In this document: in pieces, positions 9,946 to 22,267 of the stretch | Position numbering within the stretch: position 1 is the first letter of the stretch | How the letters are laid out: each line of letters opens with the position of its first letter | NCBI RefSeq assembly: GCF_018294505.1 | Contig: NC_057804.1 | Span: 255,076,989-255,140,988 of the forward strand | Length of the DNA: 64,000 nucleotides | DNA from: Triticum aestivum | Lineage: Eukaryota; Streptophyta; Magnoliopsida; Poales; Poaceae | Direction: 5' to 3' | Position numbers and translations under genes: made by a program | Notes under the pieces: generated by a model | What the model was told of the DNA's origin: nothing | Databases searched by the model: none | The model's input: the letters and a program-made list of their open reading frames with translations, nothing else

Positions 9946-12900
9946 AGGGCAGAGTACCTTGACCTAGCCCCTTGCAAAAGGAAGCTGACAAAGTAGACTG
10001 GGTGCTGCACCATTTTCTTCTTCTGCTCTAGCTCGCTTACCTGCGCATGCATTGTCTTGCCGGGATCGGGTCCTACCGGGGGCTCTCACTTGTCGGGATC
10101 GGAGCCCACTGTCGCCTCTTCCTCGACTTCTCTCTGCGCCACTAGCGCGACATTGACCACTTGATTCGTTGCCGCCAGGTACAACATCAAGTCTCTCGTG
10201 GCTTGGGTGCGACCAGTATTGGCATAGAGGAGAGGTATCTCTTTAAATCTTGTAGTGTTGCCTCTGCCTCCGGGGTCCATTTTACTGGACCCGCCTTTTT
10301 CAGAATCTTGAAAAAGGGGAGGGCACGCTCAGCAGACTTAGAGATGAACCTACTTAGGGCGGCGACGCAGCCGGCAAGCCTCCAAACATCTTTGACCCAT
10401 CTTGGCGCCTCAATTTGCTCGATTGCTTTGATCTTGTCGGGATTGGCTTTGATCCCACATCGAGACACAAAGAAACCAAGAAGCTTGCCGGAGGGAACGC
10501 CGAACACACACTTCTCTAGGTTGAGCTTGAGGTTAATCCTACGCAAGTTTGAAAAAGTTTGTTCCAGGTCCTGCATGAGAGTAGCCTTATCTTTGGTTTT
10601 GACCACTATGTCATCCATGTAAGCTACCATATTTCTATGGAGCTAGGGCTCAAAACCATTTTGGACTGGCCGAGCGAACGTTGAACCGTCGCTCTTCAAC
10701 CTGAAAGGCATCCATACAAAATAGTACGTACCAGATGGGGTAATGAATGTGGTTTTCTCTTCATCTTCCTTCGCCATGAAGATCTAATGATATCCCGAAT
10801 AGGCATCAAGGAACGACAGCAGGTCGCACCCGGCAGTGGAGTCCACTATCTGATTGATACGTGGTAAAGGGAAAGGATCCTTAGGAAAGGCTTTATTGAT
10901 ATTAGTATAGTCGATACATGGCCTCCACTTCCCATTCGCCTTACGTACAACGACCGGATTGGCAAACCACGTCGGGTGGAGAACTCCCTTGACGAAACCT
11001 GCTGCCTCCAACTTCCTGATCTCCTCGATGATAAACTCTTGTCGCTCCAAAGCTTGCTTTCTGACCTTTTGCTTGACGGGCCGTGCATGGGGGAAGATAG
11101 CAAGATGGTGCTCAATCACCTTCCTATGAACGCCGGGGATGTCAGACGCTTGCCATGCAAACACGTCGACATTTGCCCGCAGGAAGGCGACGAGCGCGTG
11201 TTCCTATTTACTGTCAAGGGTGGAGCTTATGGCGAGAGCTCTGCCCGTGTCGTCCTACTTGACGGACACCTTCTTGGTTTTTGGCAGGGCCGCCTTGGAC
11301 TTTTTGCTCTTCCCAGTAGAGCTCTCTGGTGCATCTCCGGCGGAAACACCACACTCCAAGGAGGCGTGTTTGCCGGAGAAGGTACAAGAGCCCTTCCCGG
11401 AGACAGGAGTCTTGTCGGCAGCCGAAGCCTTACTGGTTCTCTTTCCTGTGGCAGGAGCAGGTGCCTTGGCGGCAGATGCTGCAACCGCCTCTCGGTAGGG
11501 CTGATTGGCATAGATGAGTGCATCCTTCCTATCACAGCCAATGGTGATGATGCTCATCGGGTCAGGCATCTTCAACTTGTTGTAGGCGTAGTGTGATGCC
11601 GCCATGAACATGGCCAGTGCGGGGCGGCCAAGGATCCCGTTGTATGGCAACGGGATCTCAGCGACATCGAAAACGATCCTCTCCGTCCTATAGTTGAGGT
11701 CGCCACCAAATGTGACTGGTAGCGTGACCTTTCCCTTGGGCTGACTCCTCCTCGCATTGATCCCTTGGAATGTGCCCGTTTCCTCAAGGTCCTCATCAGG
11801 GATCTGCAGCCTCTTCATTATGTTGCGTGATATCAAGTTAAGGTCGGCCCCATCGTCAACTAACATCTTCGTCACCTTGAGGTTGCATATTGTTGGGGAT
11901 ACCAACAACAGCAAGCACCCGACCGCAGTGGTGTGATTAGGGTGATCCTCGGTGTCAAAAACGATAGGCATGTGGGACCACCTCAACGGCTTCTGGGCAT
12001 CGACCACTGGTTCCGTTGCATTGTTCTCACGCGCCCACTGTTTTAGTTGGCTATGAGAAGAATGCAGCGAAGCACCTCGGTCGACACAAATGACTTTTGT
12101 CGCCTTCTAGAACTCGTGCTCGGTGGATTCATCGTCATCATCACGATTGTCATCCTCTTCTTTCTTGTCGCAGCCTCTGGCAGGCCTCTCTTGCTGCTTT
12201 TCCTTGTTGTTGCGCCCTCCTTTGCTGCCGCGCTTCTTGCCAGACCCTTCAGCGCCTCCTTGGCCCTTCTCCTTGTCTCGTCTCTCGTACTCAGCCCTTT
12301 GCTACTCCATCAGGACCTCCACTTGGCGGCATTTCTGGAGATCGTGGCCCTTGGTACGGTGAATTTTGCAGTACTGCTTGTTGGAGCCCACTGACTTGAC
12401 GGCAGCCGCCAAGGCCCGGCAGGTGTTACACCCGACAACTTCCTTGCCGGGGTTGTCAACCTTGGCCTTCTTGGCGGTATCGGGGTCGCCAGATTCCTCA
12501 ACGGCAAGCATGGTCTTGACCTTGCGCTTCCTGTTACGCCACCGTCATTTCTTTGCTGGGGTGACGATGTCTTCATCTTCTGAATCACTTCCCATGTCGG
12601 CGTCTTCGCCGGGGTACTTCCTTCCTTCCTTTGCTCACGGACATCTGTCGGCCAGAACGTACAGCTCGGCAACATCCGCGACCTTGTTCATGGCCAACTC
12701 TTCACGCATCTTTCGATTGCGCATGTTTTGGTGAAACACGCTGATGACAATGGCAGGATGAACATCGGGGATGTTGTATTGCACGCAGCTAAACCTCTAT
12801 ATGTACTTGTGCAAGGATTCGCCATCTCTCTGAGGGATCACGTGCAAATCACTCGCCTGCCCAGGAGCCACGTGGCCAACCATGAAGGCACCAACAAACT

Positions 12901-14080
12901 CGTGGCACAGGTTGTACCAAGAGGCAATGGAATCTATCGGCAGATGCATCAACCATGACCTAACGTTGGGCTTAACTGCCAACGGAAAATAGTTGGCAAG
13001 TATCTTTTCGTCCCATGCCCCGGCGGCTTGCATCTCAATGGTGTAAATGCTCAAGAACTCGGACGGATGAGTCTTGCCATCATACTTCTCCGGGACTTCG
13101 AACGTGCGGGTGTTGGGCCACTGGAATAGCCGCAGCTTGTGGGTGAATGCTGGACAAGTGATTGCATACGGCAAATCACTCGCATCCCCCGGTGCAGGCC
13201 TATACTCGATGGGCCCAGCATGCCTATCAGACTGGTGACGTGCTTCCCGTCGCCGCTCGATGGTGGTTCGGGCGTCCTCCTTGCAGCATTCTTGAAGAAC
13301 TTGGCGCTGGTCACGGCGCGTCCGTGGGTCGGACAATGTCGTGGACATGTTGTCCCGGGCGTCGCCCCGACGGATCGACCGTGGTTGAGGGGAGTGCATC
13401 GTGGTTGTGGCGCCCTCGACCCTTCCACTGCCTACACGCGTTGATTTGTCATTCCAGCGCCATGAGGGGCTCGCTCCCCGACGGCCATCTCTATTGCCAT
13501 GGACAATAAGGCTTTGGATAGCGGCCCTCCACTCCCCTTGCTTCTCCAAGGCAGGAGGAAAGTCGAGGATCATCTATGTCCGCGACAGTGCTTCCGCTTG
13601 CATGGGTGGCAGTGACAGGCACGAGGAATGGGAGGAACTCGAACTTCTAATGATGTTAGAAGGAGTCCCATCTCCATTCCGCGGCCATGCGCTCTTTTTG
13701 CCTGCGCCATGATGTGCATGTCGGCCCTGCATGTCTTGAGAGTGACGCTGAGGGCTCTTACCGTGGCGACGCCCGGAGTCCTCAATGTCGCGACGTGGTT
13801 CGTCATGCACGAGCAGAGGAAACCGCGACACGCGCATTGACGAGGTCGATCTTTTGGCCTTGGAGGTCCCCGCACCGTCCGCAGGTGGCATAGCTCCACC
13901 CCTAGGCGTAGCGGCGCGCCGACCCCCGTCGCCGCTACGGAGGATTCTTGTATTCCGATGGTGTGGACAATCTTGACCTCCTCCATCGTTGGTGCCCGCC
14001 CCGTCGCCCGTCCGCGCGGGCGCGGGCGGAGCAGCCCCGGATGGGCCGATCGCCGCAGCCGTCTTCTTCTTCGGAGCCAT
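9946..14080 (-). pseudogene. Gag-pro-RT-(RNase H) polyprotein of element D, broken
   Basis: The start is at ATG 14080 (protein MAPKKKTAAA...), a basic and Ala/Pro-rich N-terminus. The retrotransposon gag core is at about 13180-12800 (EVPEKYDGKTHPSEFLSIY region). A degenerate knuckle (CKIHRTKGHDLQKC) lies near 12370. Retropepsin is at 12007-11255, with VDDGADLNLIS where D-G-G is usual, so one Gly is changed to Asp. RT is split: 11164-10784 carries fingers and palm (KWRPCIDYTNIN), and 10630-10187 carries YMDD at 10621-10610. The RNase H start with HPVYFVS is near 9990. Several frameshifts and stops separate the pieces, so no full polyprotein can be made. Confidence 0.8.
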
Positions 14081-14133
14081 GGTGATTAAAGAGCTACTGT
14101 ACTAACTTTAGACTAGATTTTAGCAACTAATTA

Positions 14134-14151
14134 CCCCTACCTGGCGCGCCA
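14134..14151 (-). other. Primer-binding-site-like motif of element D
   Basis: The minus strand reads TGGCGCGCCAGGTAGGGG just inside the LTR. The identical 18 bases occur at the same place in element I (34868-34885), so D and I use the same primer type. Confidence 0.8.
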
Positions 14152-14155
14152 AAGA

Positions 14156-15043
14156 TGTCGGGAGATCACCTATGGGGTCACAAGGATCCCTTCTATGTTC
14201 GGCAGGGGATTAGTTGCATGAAGAGAAGGTCGAGTGGTTAGCGCAAAGGGGATTATTATCCAGGTTCGGGCCGCGAGGATGCGTAATACCCTAGTCCTGC
14301 TTTATCTGGTTTATGAGTGTTCTTGAGCTTTTGAACTAGCTATGATGCGTCCTTTGTCCAAAAGTCCGAATCCTCTCTCTGTGTGCCTTGGGCCTCCTTT
14401 TATACACAAAAGGGGTTGCCGCAGTGGCACGCAGGAGGTGGCAAGCTACAACGATACAAGCTTAGCGCTTGAACAACATAGGATAAGCGCATTTAATGCG
14501 ATGCCTACGTGTCCTCTAACTTTATTGGGGACAGTTACAGAAGCCATCTCGTCCTTCGCCGCCCACCTCGTCTCGCCATGCGTCTGAGCCGACGAAGCAT
14601 GCAACGCCACGCTGGCCAACCAGCTGCTGTGTTGGCAAAGTGGTAAGCTTCCACGAAGATCTACATGCCGCCACGCAGGCGTCTGCTTCACTGGCATGCT
14701 TATCATCGTGTTGGAGTGGTGGCGAGGTGGCGGAACCCTGCCGAGCACGGTCCTAGCCGCGACCCAGCAATCGTCCCTGGCAAGGCTTGCCGGGAGCCTT
14801 GGAGTCGTCCCCGACAAGGGTCCTGCCGGGGGTCTCGTAGGTCGCCTTGGCAAGGCTTGTTGCCGGGCGTGGCCCTGCTTGTCCCTTGCTGTTTGCTACT
14901 CCAAGCAGTTGTCTTGATGTTCTTCGTGCCTGTCTTGCCTTCTGTTGTCTTCCTCTACCTTGCCAAGCCTTGCTGCAGGGGTGGCTGCGACCGTCCGTGC
15001 CAAGTAAGGGGTATAGAAGTACCCGTACTTTTGTACACCGACA
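14156..15043 (-). repeat. 5' LTR of element D (888 bp)
   Basis: On the minus strand it starts TGTCGGTGTACAAAAGTACG and ends ATCTCCCGACA. The TG...CA ends and the short inverted repeat TGTCGG/CCGACA are intact. A TATA box lies near the middle. No second copy is in the window because the 3' side of D is lost. Confidence 0.85.
14398..14404 (-). promoter_or_regulatory. TATA box of LTR D
   Basis: The minus strand reads TTTTGTGTATAAAAGGAGGC. The strong TATAAAAG is in the expected central position for the LTR promoter driving gag-pol leftwards. Confidence 0.65.
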
Positions 15044-15055
15044 GTAAGTATTGTT

Positions 15056-15505
15056 GATGCTGCAGATTTCTTCCGAGCCGAAGTGGGGAGCTCAACAGAG
15101 AAGCTGTTCTGGTCACAGTACCTTGCGCCAGAGCATCGTGTGCCCCTCAGTGATCAGCTGTAACAGCTGACCGAGCTACATAGGGTGGCTGAACTAGCCA
15201 TGAAGGATGTTATAGTCTGTCTTTGGCCAGTTGAACCCATACCCAGTAGCTATTTTGGGCTTCTGAAGCAGCTCGTCGATGCCTGCCCACGACTTGACGC
15301 TATAAAGCGGTCAGTCTGTATCGAAAGTGCCCAGATGGACTTTGCCCGTGTCAAGGTGCAGTGGGCGAAGATGAATGCCACCAATCTTGCAACCGAGGGA
15401 CCTCCCATAGGCAAGGAACACCGTACGCCGGAGTGATACTTCAATGACGTCCTTGAAGGATCCCGCATTATAGAGGGCCTGTGTTCGAAAGACATCATCT
15501 TTTAA
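15056..15505 (+). pseudogene. Antisense ORF remnant at the 3' side of element E
   Basis: A single plus-strand frame of 150 codons with only two stops (TAA 15161-15163 and TGA 15434-15436) ends at TAA 15503. Its product has a regular soluble-protein look, with alternating charged and hydrophobic residues and stretches such as KLFWSQYLAPEH and CLWPVEPIPSSYFG. It lies opposite to gag-pro, in the position where Tat-lineage gypsy elements are known to carry extra antisense ORFs. The 5' end is missing at the junction with element D. The function is unknown to me. Confidence 0.55.
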
Positions 15506-16758
15506 TGAATGAATCTGTGCTGCCCAAACTTTGTATTGTGAAAACAAGGCGTTTGTATAATATTAGTCTTGTTTCATCTGAAATTATTTACCCTCCATTG
15601 TGGCTGTTTATTAAAGCTGAGAGTTGGCCAGTCGTCGGCTTCAGCCCCTCGCGTAGGTAGTATGGGGGTGTTCGGAACAGCAGAAAAACACACTTAACCC
15701 AATGACTTGGTCCTTGAAGGAGGTGCTAGTGCGGCGAACCAAGCAATCAGACTATGCGGCTTTATCACTCCCACTTAGCGATTGTAGGAGCATCCCCTGG
15801 TATTGTTCGGTTATCAGAACTTGGTTGTTGCGGACACCTGGCCAGGTAAAAACCAGTCCTTCGTGTGACACAGAAAAAATCGCAAGAGATTTATACTGAG
15901 TCACCGAATAGCTGACCAGCTCTCGCCGCATCATGACAGTCAGTTTTTGGCTTTCTCTACTAAGGTGTTTATCCAGCTAACCAGAAACACAATCGCAGTA
16001 GTTCTCCCTTTACTTCCTTAGCCGAACAATTGGAATGTAAGGTAGTAACCACAGGAGCCGGGCAACCCAACTATTGACCCAAGACATGATTCGGGGCCGA
16101 TGCATATAATGCTAGATTCGGGACACTGAGTTGCACTATAGAAGTGTTCGGACTTATGTTGTTTTTAAGAAATGTACATGGCTAAATGGATCCCCTGGCG
16201 ATTTAGGTCGTGTCGAGGTGTACATGACAATCATACGAAAAAGAAGAGGGAATACATATTGGGAAATAAGCCAGTACCGAATAGTTTGGGCGAAAAATTG
16301 TTTCCATTATAGTTTGATTGATACGTCAAAACGTATTTGTACAGATAATGCTATATGCAACGAGGCTATTTTACAGGCCGAGCGAAATAGAAAGCTGTGT
16401 ACAGGTACCAAAAAAGGGGAAGAGGTGATCTTGAAAGATCCTTTAGGTACTCCGCCATACATCTGCGCTGCTTTTCGCCTTGGTGTGTGATCCTTTGAGA
16501 GGATTAATGAATAGGTTTTCATAAGGGGCCAGAAAAAGGGCCGTTAATATCATAAAAAGGTGATGTAGGTTGTAGGGAAGTTGAAAAGAAACGAAGTTAA
16601 GAAAAGGGTAGATATGGGGGTCCAGGTACGGTCGAGCTGTATTGTGGACTTTATCCTTGATATGCCTCCATCGTCGCCCATGGTATCTTTAGTGTGTAGT
16701 GATGTGCACGCGGTACATATGCCGCAGTTCGGTAGGAGCTCAGACAGAGGCCAAATTG
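15506..16758. other. Non-coding interior of element E
   Basis: There is no sustained open frame and no RT or integrase motif on either strand. Read on plus, the first part follows the antisense frame and could be its 3' untranslated region. The rest separates it from the end of the protease region. I see no repeat array or transposon ends here. Confidence 0.5.
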
Positions 16759-19700
16759 CTAATGGAGCTCCTGACGAGCTAAACTATCATTTTGCGGGGT
16801 AGTCCGGACTCGTTCGACAGGGTCCGGTGGCTTGACTGCCAATGTGGAGTTTGGCTTGATAAGGCAGACCTGCACTTCCGCTGCGAGGGCAGCGGTGTGT
16901 TCCTCAGTATGGATGGAGTGATCCATGTTTCCATGGACTGTTATAACACCGCATGGTCCTGGCATTTTGAGTTTAGATAAGCATACTGCAGGACCGCATT
17001 GAAGCGGGCAAACACAGTTCGTCCGAGTGCATGATAGCAACTACGGAAAGGGACGATGTCGAAGATCAAGTCTTTGCTTTGGAAGTTGTCCAACGAACCC
17101 AAGACGACCTCCAATGTTATTGAGCCCGTGCAGTGGGCCTCTACACCAGGTATTACTCCTTTAAAGGTAGTTTTGGTGGTTTGATTCTTAACGGGTCGAT
17201 ACCCATATTCTGGACTGTGTCGTAATAGAGCAGGTTAAGACTGTTGCCGCCATCCATGAGCACTCTCGTGAGGTGGAATCCATCGATAATTGGGCCGAGG
17301 ACCAATGCGGCTGAACCTCCATGACGGATACTGGTCGGATGGTCCCTGTGATCAAAAGTAATCGGGCATGCTGACCATGGGTTGAATTTTGGGGCAACTG
17401 GCTCTATCGCATAGACGTCCCTTAACGCGCGCTTGCGCCCCTTTTTGGGGATGTGCGTAGCGTATATCATGTTCACCATCTTGACCTTGGGGGGAAATTT
17501 CTTCTGTCCCCCTGTGTTCGGTGGGCAAGGCTCCTCGTCGTCATCCTCGCTGGGTGACCCTTTCCCTGTGTGCTCGGTGTTTAACTTACCGGCCTATTTA
17601 AAGACCCAACAACTCCTATTGGTGTGGTTGGCAGGCTTGTCAGCGGTGTCGTGAATCTGGCAAGGTCGATCGAGTATTAGGTCCAGGCTATATGAGTCGT
17701 CTTTGTTTCTTTTGAATGGCTTCTTCCGCTGACCGGGCTTGGAGCCACTGAATCCGGTGTTGACCGCTGTGTCTTCAGCATTGTCAGTGTTGCTCCGACG
17801 CTTGTCTTTGTTGTGTTGGGGCCTGCCGTTTCTGTTCCTTGCTTCGGAAATGCCAGGATCACTGGTACTGTTGCTGCTACGGGCAAGCCATCTATCTTTG
17901 CCTACGCAAAAGCGGGTCATGAGTGATGTGAGGGCTGCCATGGACTTCGACTTTTCTTGGCCGAGGTGTCAGGCAAGCCATTCATCGTGTATGTTGTGTT
18001 TAAAGGATGCTAGGGCCTCGGTGTCCGGACAACCAACAATTTGGTTCTTTTTGATTAGGAACCGGGTCCAGAATTTTCTGGCTGACTCTCCGGGCTGTTG
18101 GACTATGTGACTGAGGTCATCGGCGTCCGGAGGCCAGATATAAGTGCCCTGGAAGTTGTCTCTAAAGGCATCCTCCAGGTCTTCCCAGCTTCCAATAGAG
18201 TTTTCTGAGAGGCTGTTTAACCAGTGCCGAGCTGGTCCCTTAAGTTTGAGGGGGAGGTATTTGATGGCATGTATATCATCACCGCGAGCCAGGTGAATGT
18301 GGAGAAGAAAATCTTCGATCCATATTGCGGGATCTGTTGTGCTATCATATGATTCTATGTTCACAGATTTAAACCCTTCTGGGAACTGGTGCTCCATTAC
18401 CTCATCGATGAAGCATAGGCGGTGTGCGGCGCCTCTATATCGGGCAACGTCACGACGCAGTTCGGATGGAGTCCATATGCGGTTCTCGGCCCGGGTGAGG
18501 TTGTGCTTGTCGCGCCAGGCCCGATGGCCATCCTCTCGTGCTAGGGTCTGACCGGCTCTATTAGCCAGGTCCTGCCGTAGGTCATAAGTGTATCCTGCAA
18601 CTATTGTCTCTCTGCCTTTATGGCGGAGTGGTGCGGGCTGGTGTTCGGCTTGAGTTGCTGCTCTTTCTTGGCGACGTTGTGGTCGGTCAGGTCCATCGGC
18701 GGTGTTACGTGTTGGCGGTATCTGCTCTGGGGCCTCGTCGTCGAATTGGTGTAGCAGCTTGCGCTTCTGATAACTCTTAGTTGGGCGTTCGAGGCCGTAT
18801 TCCTCGGCTGCCAGGCCATTGGTCCATCTGTCATTGAGCAGATCATGATCAGCTTAAAGCGGTTACTGCTTCTTTTTCAGTGTTCTTGCAGTGGCTATTA
18901 GCCGATGCTTAAAGCGCTCTTATTCGAGGGCTTCCTATGGCACGATGCATTCTTCGTTGCTGAGGCGCTCATCCTCTTCGGAGGTCGGTAAGTAATTACT
19001 ATCCTCCGAGCCCTCGTTCCCGATAGGGTCGTCGGGGTTGACTTTCCCATCCTCCCAATCATCATGCTTGAATGTTGGTTCGATAGGGGCTTCTTGATCT
19101 TTGGCGTTATCCGGAGTGGTGTTGTCTTCGGCACCGGTATCACCGTCCTTTTTGCGACGTGATTTCGTGCGGCGCCGCTGACGTTGACGCTTTGGTGGTG
19201 CCACGGGGGGCTTGTCCTCGACTGGGTTTTACCACCGTCACCATCGTCCTCTTTGGGTGTGTCCACCATGTACACGTCGTACGTGGAAGTAGCCGTCCAG
19301 CTCCAGTAAACGACGGGTTCTGGCTTTGTTCTTCTCCGGCATCGTCGTCCATGTCGTCGATGTCTTCGGAAGCGTAATCAAGCATGCCGGTTAAGTCCTC
19401 GACAGTGGCTATAAAGTGGCTGGCGGGTGGGACATAAAATTCCTCGCTCTCAGCCCCTAGTGTGGGCCGGGCGTAGTTTGGCAGCAATCCTTCTGTAATG
19501 GCGAGAGACCGCATTAAGTCCAGGGCCTCGTTTAAGGGTGAGGTTTGCACAGGGAAGCGAGAATCCATGGAGCGGGGCAGGACAAGAGTTCACTGGTCGA
19601 GCTCATATAACACAGACCTCGAGAGTTCGGAGTTGGTGCTCGGAGGTGAGTCCAGCTTAATGAGGATAGAGGGAGTCTGGCATGACTCCCAACTTGCCGG

Positions 19701-20020
19701 TGATGCAATCCCCTCCGGTTCTCTAGTGCAAGGCTCTATAGCTGAAGAGAGTCCGGCGATCTTTAAACTCCCATCTTCGGACCTGGTGGTGCGCTCCGGA
19801 TCTTCAGCCTGAGCGGTGATATGGAAGATCAAGTCTCCTCGAATGTCAGCGACATATTTTAGATTTCCAAACCTGATCTGATGACCAGGGGCGTAGCTGT
19901 TGATCTGCTCCAGATGGCCAATCAAGTTGGCACATAGTGCGAAGCCGCCGAATAAAAAACTTGGCTGGGGAGAAAAGTATCCCTTAAGGTGGTATTGTTG
20001 TAGATGATCGATGGAGCCAT
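16759..20020 (-). pseudogene. Broken gag-protease of element E
   Basis: On the minus strand the frame begins near ATG 20020 and shifts after about 30 codons. An N-terminal region at 19925-19590 is followed by an acidic linker (19568-18900). The gag core is at 18397-17969 (WIEDFLLHIHLARGD and GPARHWLNSLSENS segments, typical retrotransposon gag). A basic region with a degenerate knuckle (CQIHDTADKPANHTNRSCW) is at 17700-17600. Retropepsin with VLMDGGNSLNLLY is in 17479-17153. After an early stop near 17153, matching sequence continues in another frame to 16759 (LIFDIVPF and EEHTAALAAEVQ). Multiple frameshifts and stops make it inactive, although the catalytic D-G-G looks intact. Confidence 0.8.
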
Positions 20021-20052
20021 CGAGCCTTCTAGCGACGGGACAGTGGAACTTG

Positions 20053-20073
20053 CAATGAAAGCACCAATGTTGG
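20053..20073 (-). other. Leader start and PBS-like segment of element E
   Basis: The minus strand reads CCAACATTGGTGCTTTCATT directly after the LTR end TTTTGACA. The position is that of a PBS, but I cannot match it to a named tRNA by eye. It contains the palindrome CCAACATTGG. Confidence 0.5.
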
Positions 20074-20520
20074 TGTCAAAACCGGCAGATCTCGGGTAAG
20101 GGGGTCCCGAACTGTGCGTCTAAGGATCAAAGACAGGAGGCAGGAGACACGATGTTTACCCAGGTTCGGGCCCTCTTAATGGAGGTAATACCCTACTTCC
20201 GGCTTGATTGACTTTGATGAGTATAGGAGTTACAAGAGTTGATCTACCTCGAGATCGTAATGGCTAAACCCTAGATGCCTAGCCTATATGATTATGATTG
20301 CCTCTATGGACTAAACCCTCCGGTTTATATAGACACCGGTGGTGATTAAGGTTGTACAAAGTCGGTTTACAGAGGAAGGAAACTGCACATCCAGATGCCA
20401 AGCTTGCCATCCATGCAAAGGAGAGTCCCATCCGGACACGGGAAAAGACCTTCTGTCTTGTACCTTCACGGCCCATCAATCCGGCCCATGTCACATAGGC
20501 CGGCTCCTGAGGACCCCACA
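20074..20520 (-). repeat. 5' LTR of element E (447 bp)
   Basis: On the minus strand it starts TGTGGGGTCCTCAGGAGCCG and ends GCCGGTTTTGACA. It is short for a gypsy LTR and contains a clear TATA box. Its partner copy is not in the window. Confidence 0.85.
20324..20331 (-). promoter_or_regulatory. TATA box of LTR E
   Basis: The minus strand reads GGTGTCTATATAAACCGGAG, a TATATAAA in the middle of the LTR in sense orientation. Confidence 0.65.
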
Positions 20521-20964
20521 GTCTAGGACTTCCTCAGCCTCCACCTCGTTGCAACGCTTCTCGACAGATGTTGCGCTGGCCAGTACCGCGTCGCGAGCCT
20601 CCTTGGCTTTGGCAGCCTCCTGCCTGCTTTCCACAATGGCGGCTTCAGCCTGGCCCTAGGCCGTCCTGGCGGCTCTGTCAGCCTGGAGCCACCCCGAAAC
20701 AAGCCCAGGCGCTCCCTCGCAAGGCACCTGTCAGCGTCCTGGAGGTCAGCCCGAATTTGGCTGAGCGCGGTGTAGGCTTCGTCCAAGGCCCCATGCCTGA
20801 TCAGGGGCCGTAGTTTGCGAGTGTGAAGGCCTGCCGAGGAGGCGGCGTTGGCACGCTAGTTGACTCTGTGGCCAAGGAAGCGGTGGCTTGGTTGTCTTGG
20901 GGCACCGGAGGCTCCAGGCCCTTCTCGGGTACGATGAGGGCTGACGACTTCACAACCTGCTGGC
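20521..20964 (-). pseudogene. Remnant F: coiled-coil coding fragment, probably retroelement-derived
   Basis: The minus-strand translation gives Ala/Glu/Arg-rich helical sequence in two frames (LDEAYTALSQIRADLQDADR near 20780 and EAAKAKEARDAVLASATSVE near 20590), with one stop and one frameshift between them. Such Ala/Glu-rich coiled coils are common in extra ORFs of grass gypsy elements, but I see no diagnostic domain. It lies between LTR E on the left and LTR fragment G on the right, so it is flanking sequence into which E inserted. Confidence 0.4.
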
Positions 20965-22267
20965 TGATACATGTCCAAGGTATCTATAATTTATGAAGTA
21001 TTCATGCCATGTTTGCAACTATTTTATATAGATTTGGTATGATTTTATTAGAACTAACCTGGACTAACGTTGTTTCCAGCTGAACTACCGTGGTGTCGTT
21101 TTTTGTGCAGAAATAAAAGTTCTCGGAAGGGGTTGAAAATTTATGATGATTTTTTATGGACCAAAAGAGATCCCCGAAGCACAAGAGTTTGGCCAGGAAG
21201 TGGACAAGTAAGCCACAAGCCTGGGAACGCGCCCTCCGAGCTTATGGGCCCCTCGGGCACCGCCTTAACGTGAGACCGATGCGAAAAATTCTTATAAATG
21301 CTAAAACCCCCGAAAAGAACCCTAGATCAGAAGTTTTGCTGCCGCAAGCCTCTGTATCCACAAAAAACCAATCTAGGCCCTCTCTGGCACCCTTCCGAAG
21401 GGGGCCATCATCACCAGAGGCCATGGAGGAGGAAGCCGGAGGGGGACATCATCACCATGGAAGCCAAGAACCAGATGGAGAACCTCTCCCCATCTAGGGT
21501 GGAGGCCATGGAGGAGGAAGCCAAATGGGAGACTCTCTCCCCCTCTCTCTTGGTGGCATCAGAGTGCCGCCGGGGGAACCATAACAGCAGTGATCGTCTT
21601 CATCAACATCACCTTCCTCATCTCTTTTAAGTGGTCCACTCTCCCACACCCCACTGTAATCCCCTACTTGAACATGGTTCTTTATGCCACATATTATGAT
21701 CCAATGATGGGTTGCCATCCTATGATGTTTTGAGTAGATTTCTTTTGTCTTCTGGGTTGATTGATGACCTAGATTGGTTTGAGTTGTATGTTTTAGTTTG
21801 GTGATGTCCTATGGTGCCCTCCATGTCGTGCACATGTGAGGGATTCCTGCTGTAGGGTTTACAATATGTTCATGATTCCCTTATAGTGGGTTGCTAGAGT
21901 GACAAAATCTTAAACCCGAGTAAGGGGGTTGTTTGCGTATGGGAGTAAAGAGGACTTGATAATTTAATGTTGTGGTTGGGTTTTACCTTAATGATCTTTA
22001 GTAGTTGTGGATGAGGCTAGAGTTCGAATCATAAGTGCATATGATCCAAGTAGAGAAAGTATGTTAGCTTATGCATGTCCCTCATATAAAATTGCAATAA
22101 TGATTACCGATCTTGTTAACAATTGCCTAGGACAATTCCACACACCGTTCCATCATTATTCCACACTCTCTATTTGTAATATATTGTGACATATTCTAAC
22201 TTTATGATAACAACGCCTATTTTTATAATTTAGTTCTATGATATCATGCAAAGCTATCCTCTTCATA
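20965..22267 (+). mobile_element. Element G: LTR fragment or solo LTR (TGATACATGTCC type)
   Basis: It starts TGATACATGTCCAAGGTATC, related to the TGATACGTCTCC terminus of element O. It has the GC-richer stretch and AT-rich second half typical of that LTR group. It merges near 22267 into the leader of Copia H without a clear CA end, so it is truncated or joined by deletion. No gag or pol of its own is visible. Confidence 0.6.

Larger units (their letters stand above)
9946..15043 (-). mobile_element. Element D: Tat-like gypsy retrotransposon, 5' LTR to RNase H start
   Basis: On the minus strand the order is LTR (15043-14156), PBS, gag, protease, RT and the beginning of RNase H. The element then ends inside RNase H at about 9946. 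Integrase and the 3' LTR are missing. The domain order (protease-RT-RNase H) is that of Gypsy, and the RT motif style suggests the Tat clade. The left break coincides with the break in element C. The right neighbour, element E, begins directly at the LTR end, so D probably inserted into E before the left part of both was deleted. Confidence 0.8.
15044..20520 (-). mobile_element. Element E: gypsy retrotransposon with gag-pro and an antisense ORF, 3' end missing
   Basis: On the minus strand there is a short LTR (20520-20074), a PBS-like region and gag and protease remnants down to 16759. A non-coding stretch follows, then an opposite-strand frame at 15056-15505. No RT, RNase H or integrase trace is visible between protease and the antisense frame, so this looks like a non-autonomous gag-pro element. 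The 3' end is cut at 15043 by the LTR of element D. Confidence 0.75.

Noticed and set aside
11227..13712. Several plus-strand frames over the gag-protease of element D
   Set aside because: All are shadows of the minus-strand polyprotein, which shows gag, retropepsin and RT motifs in order.
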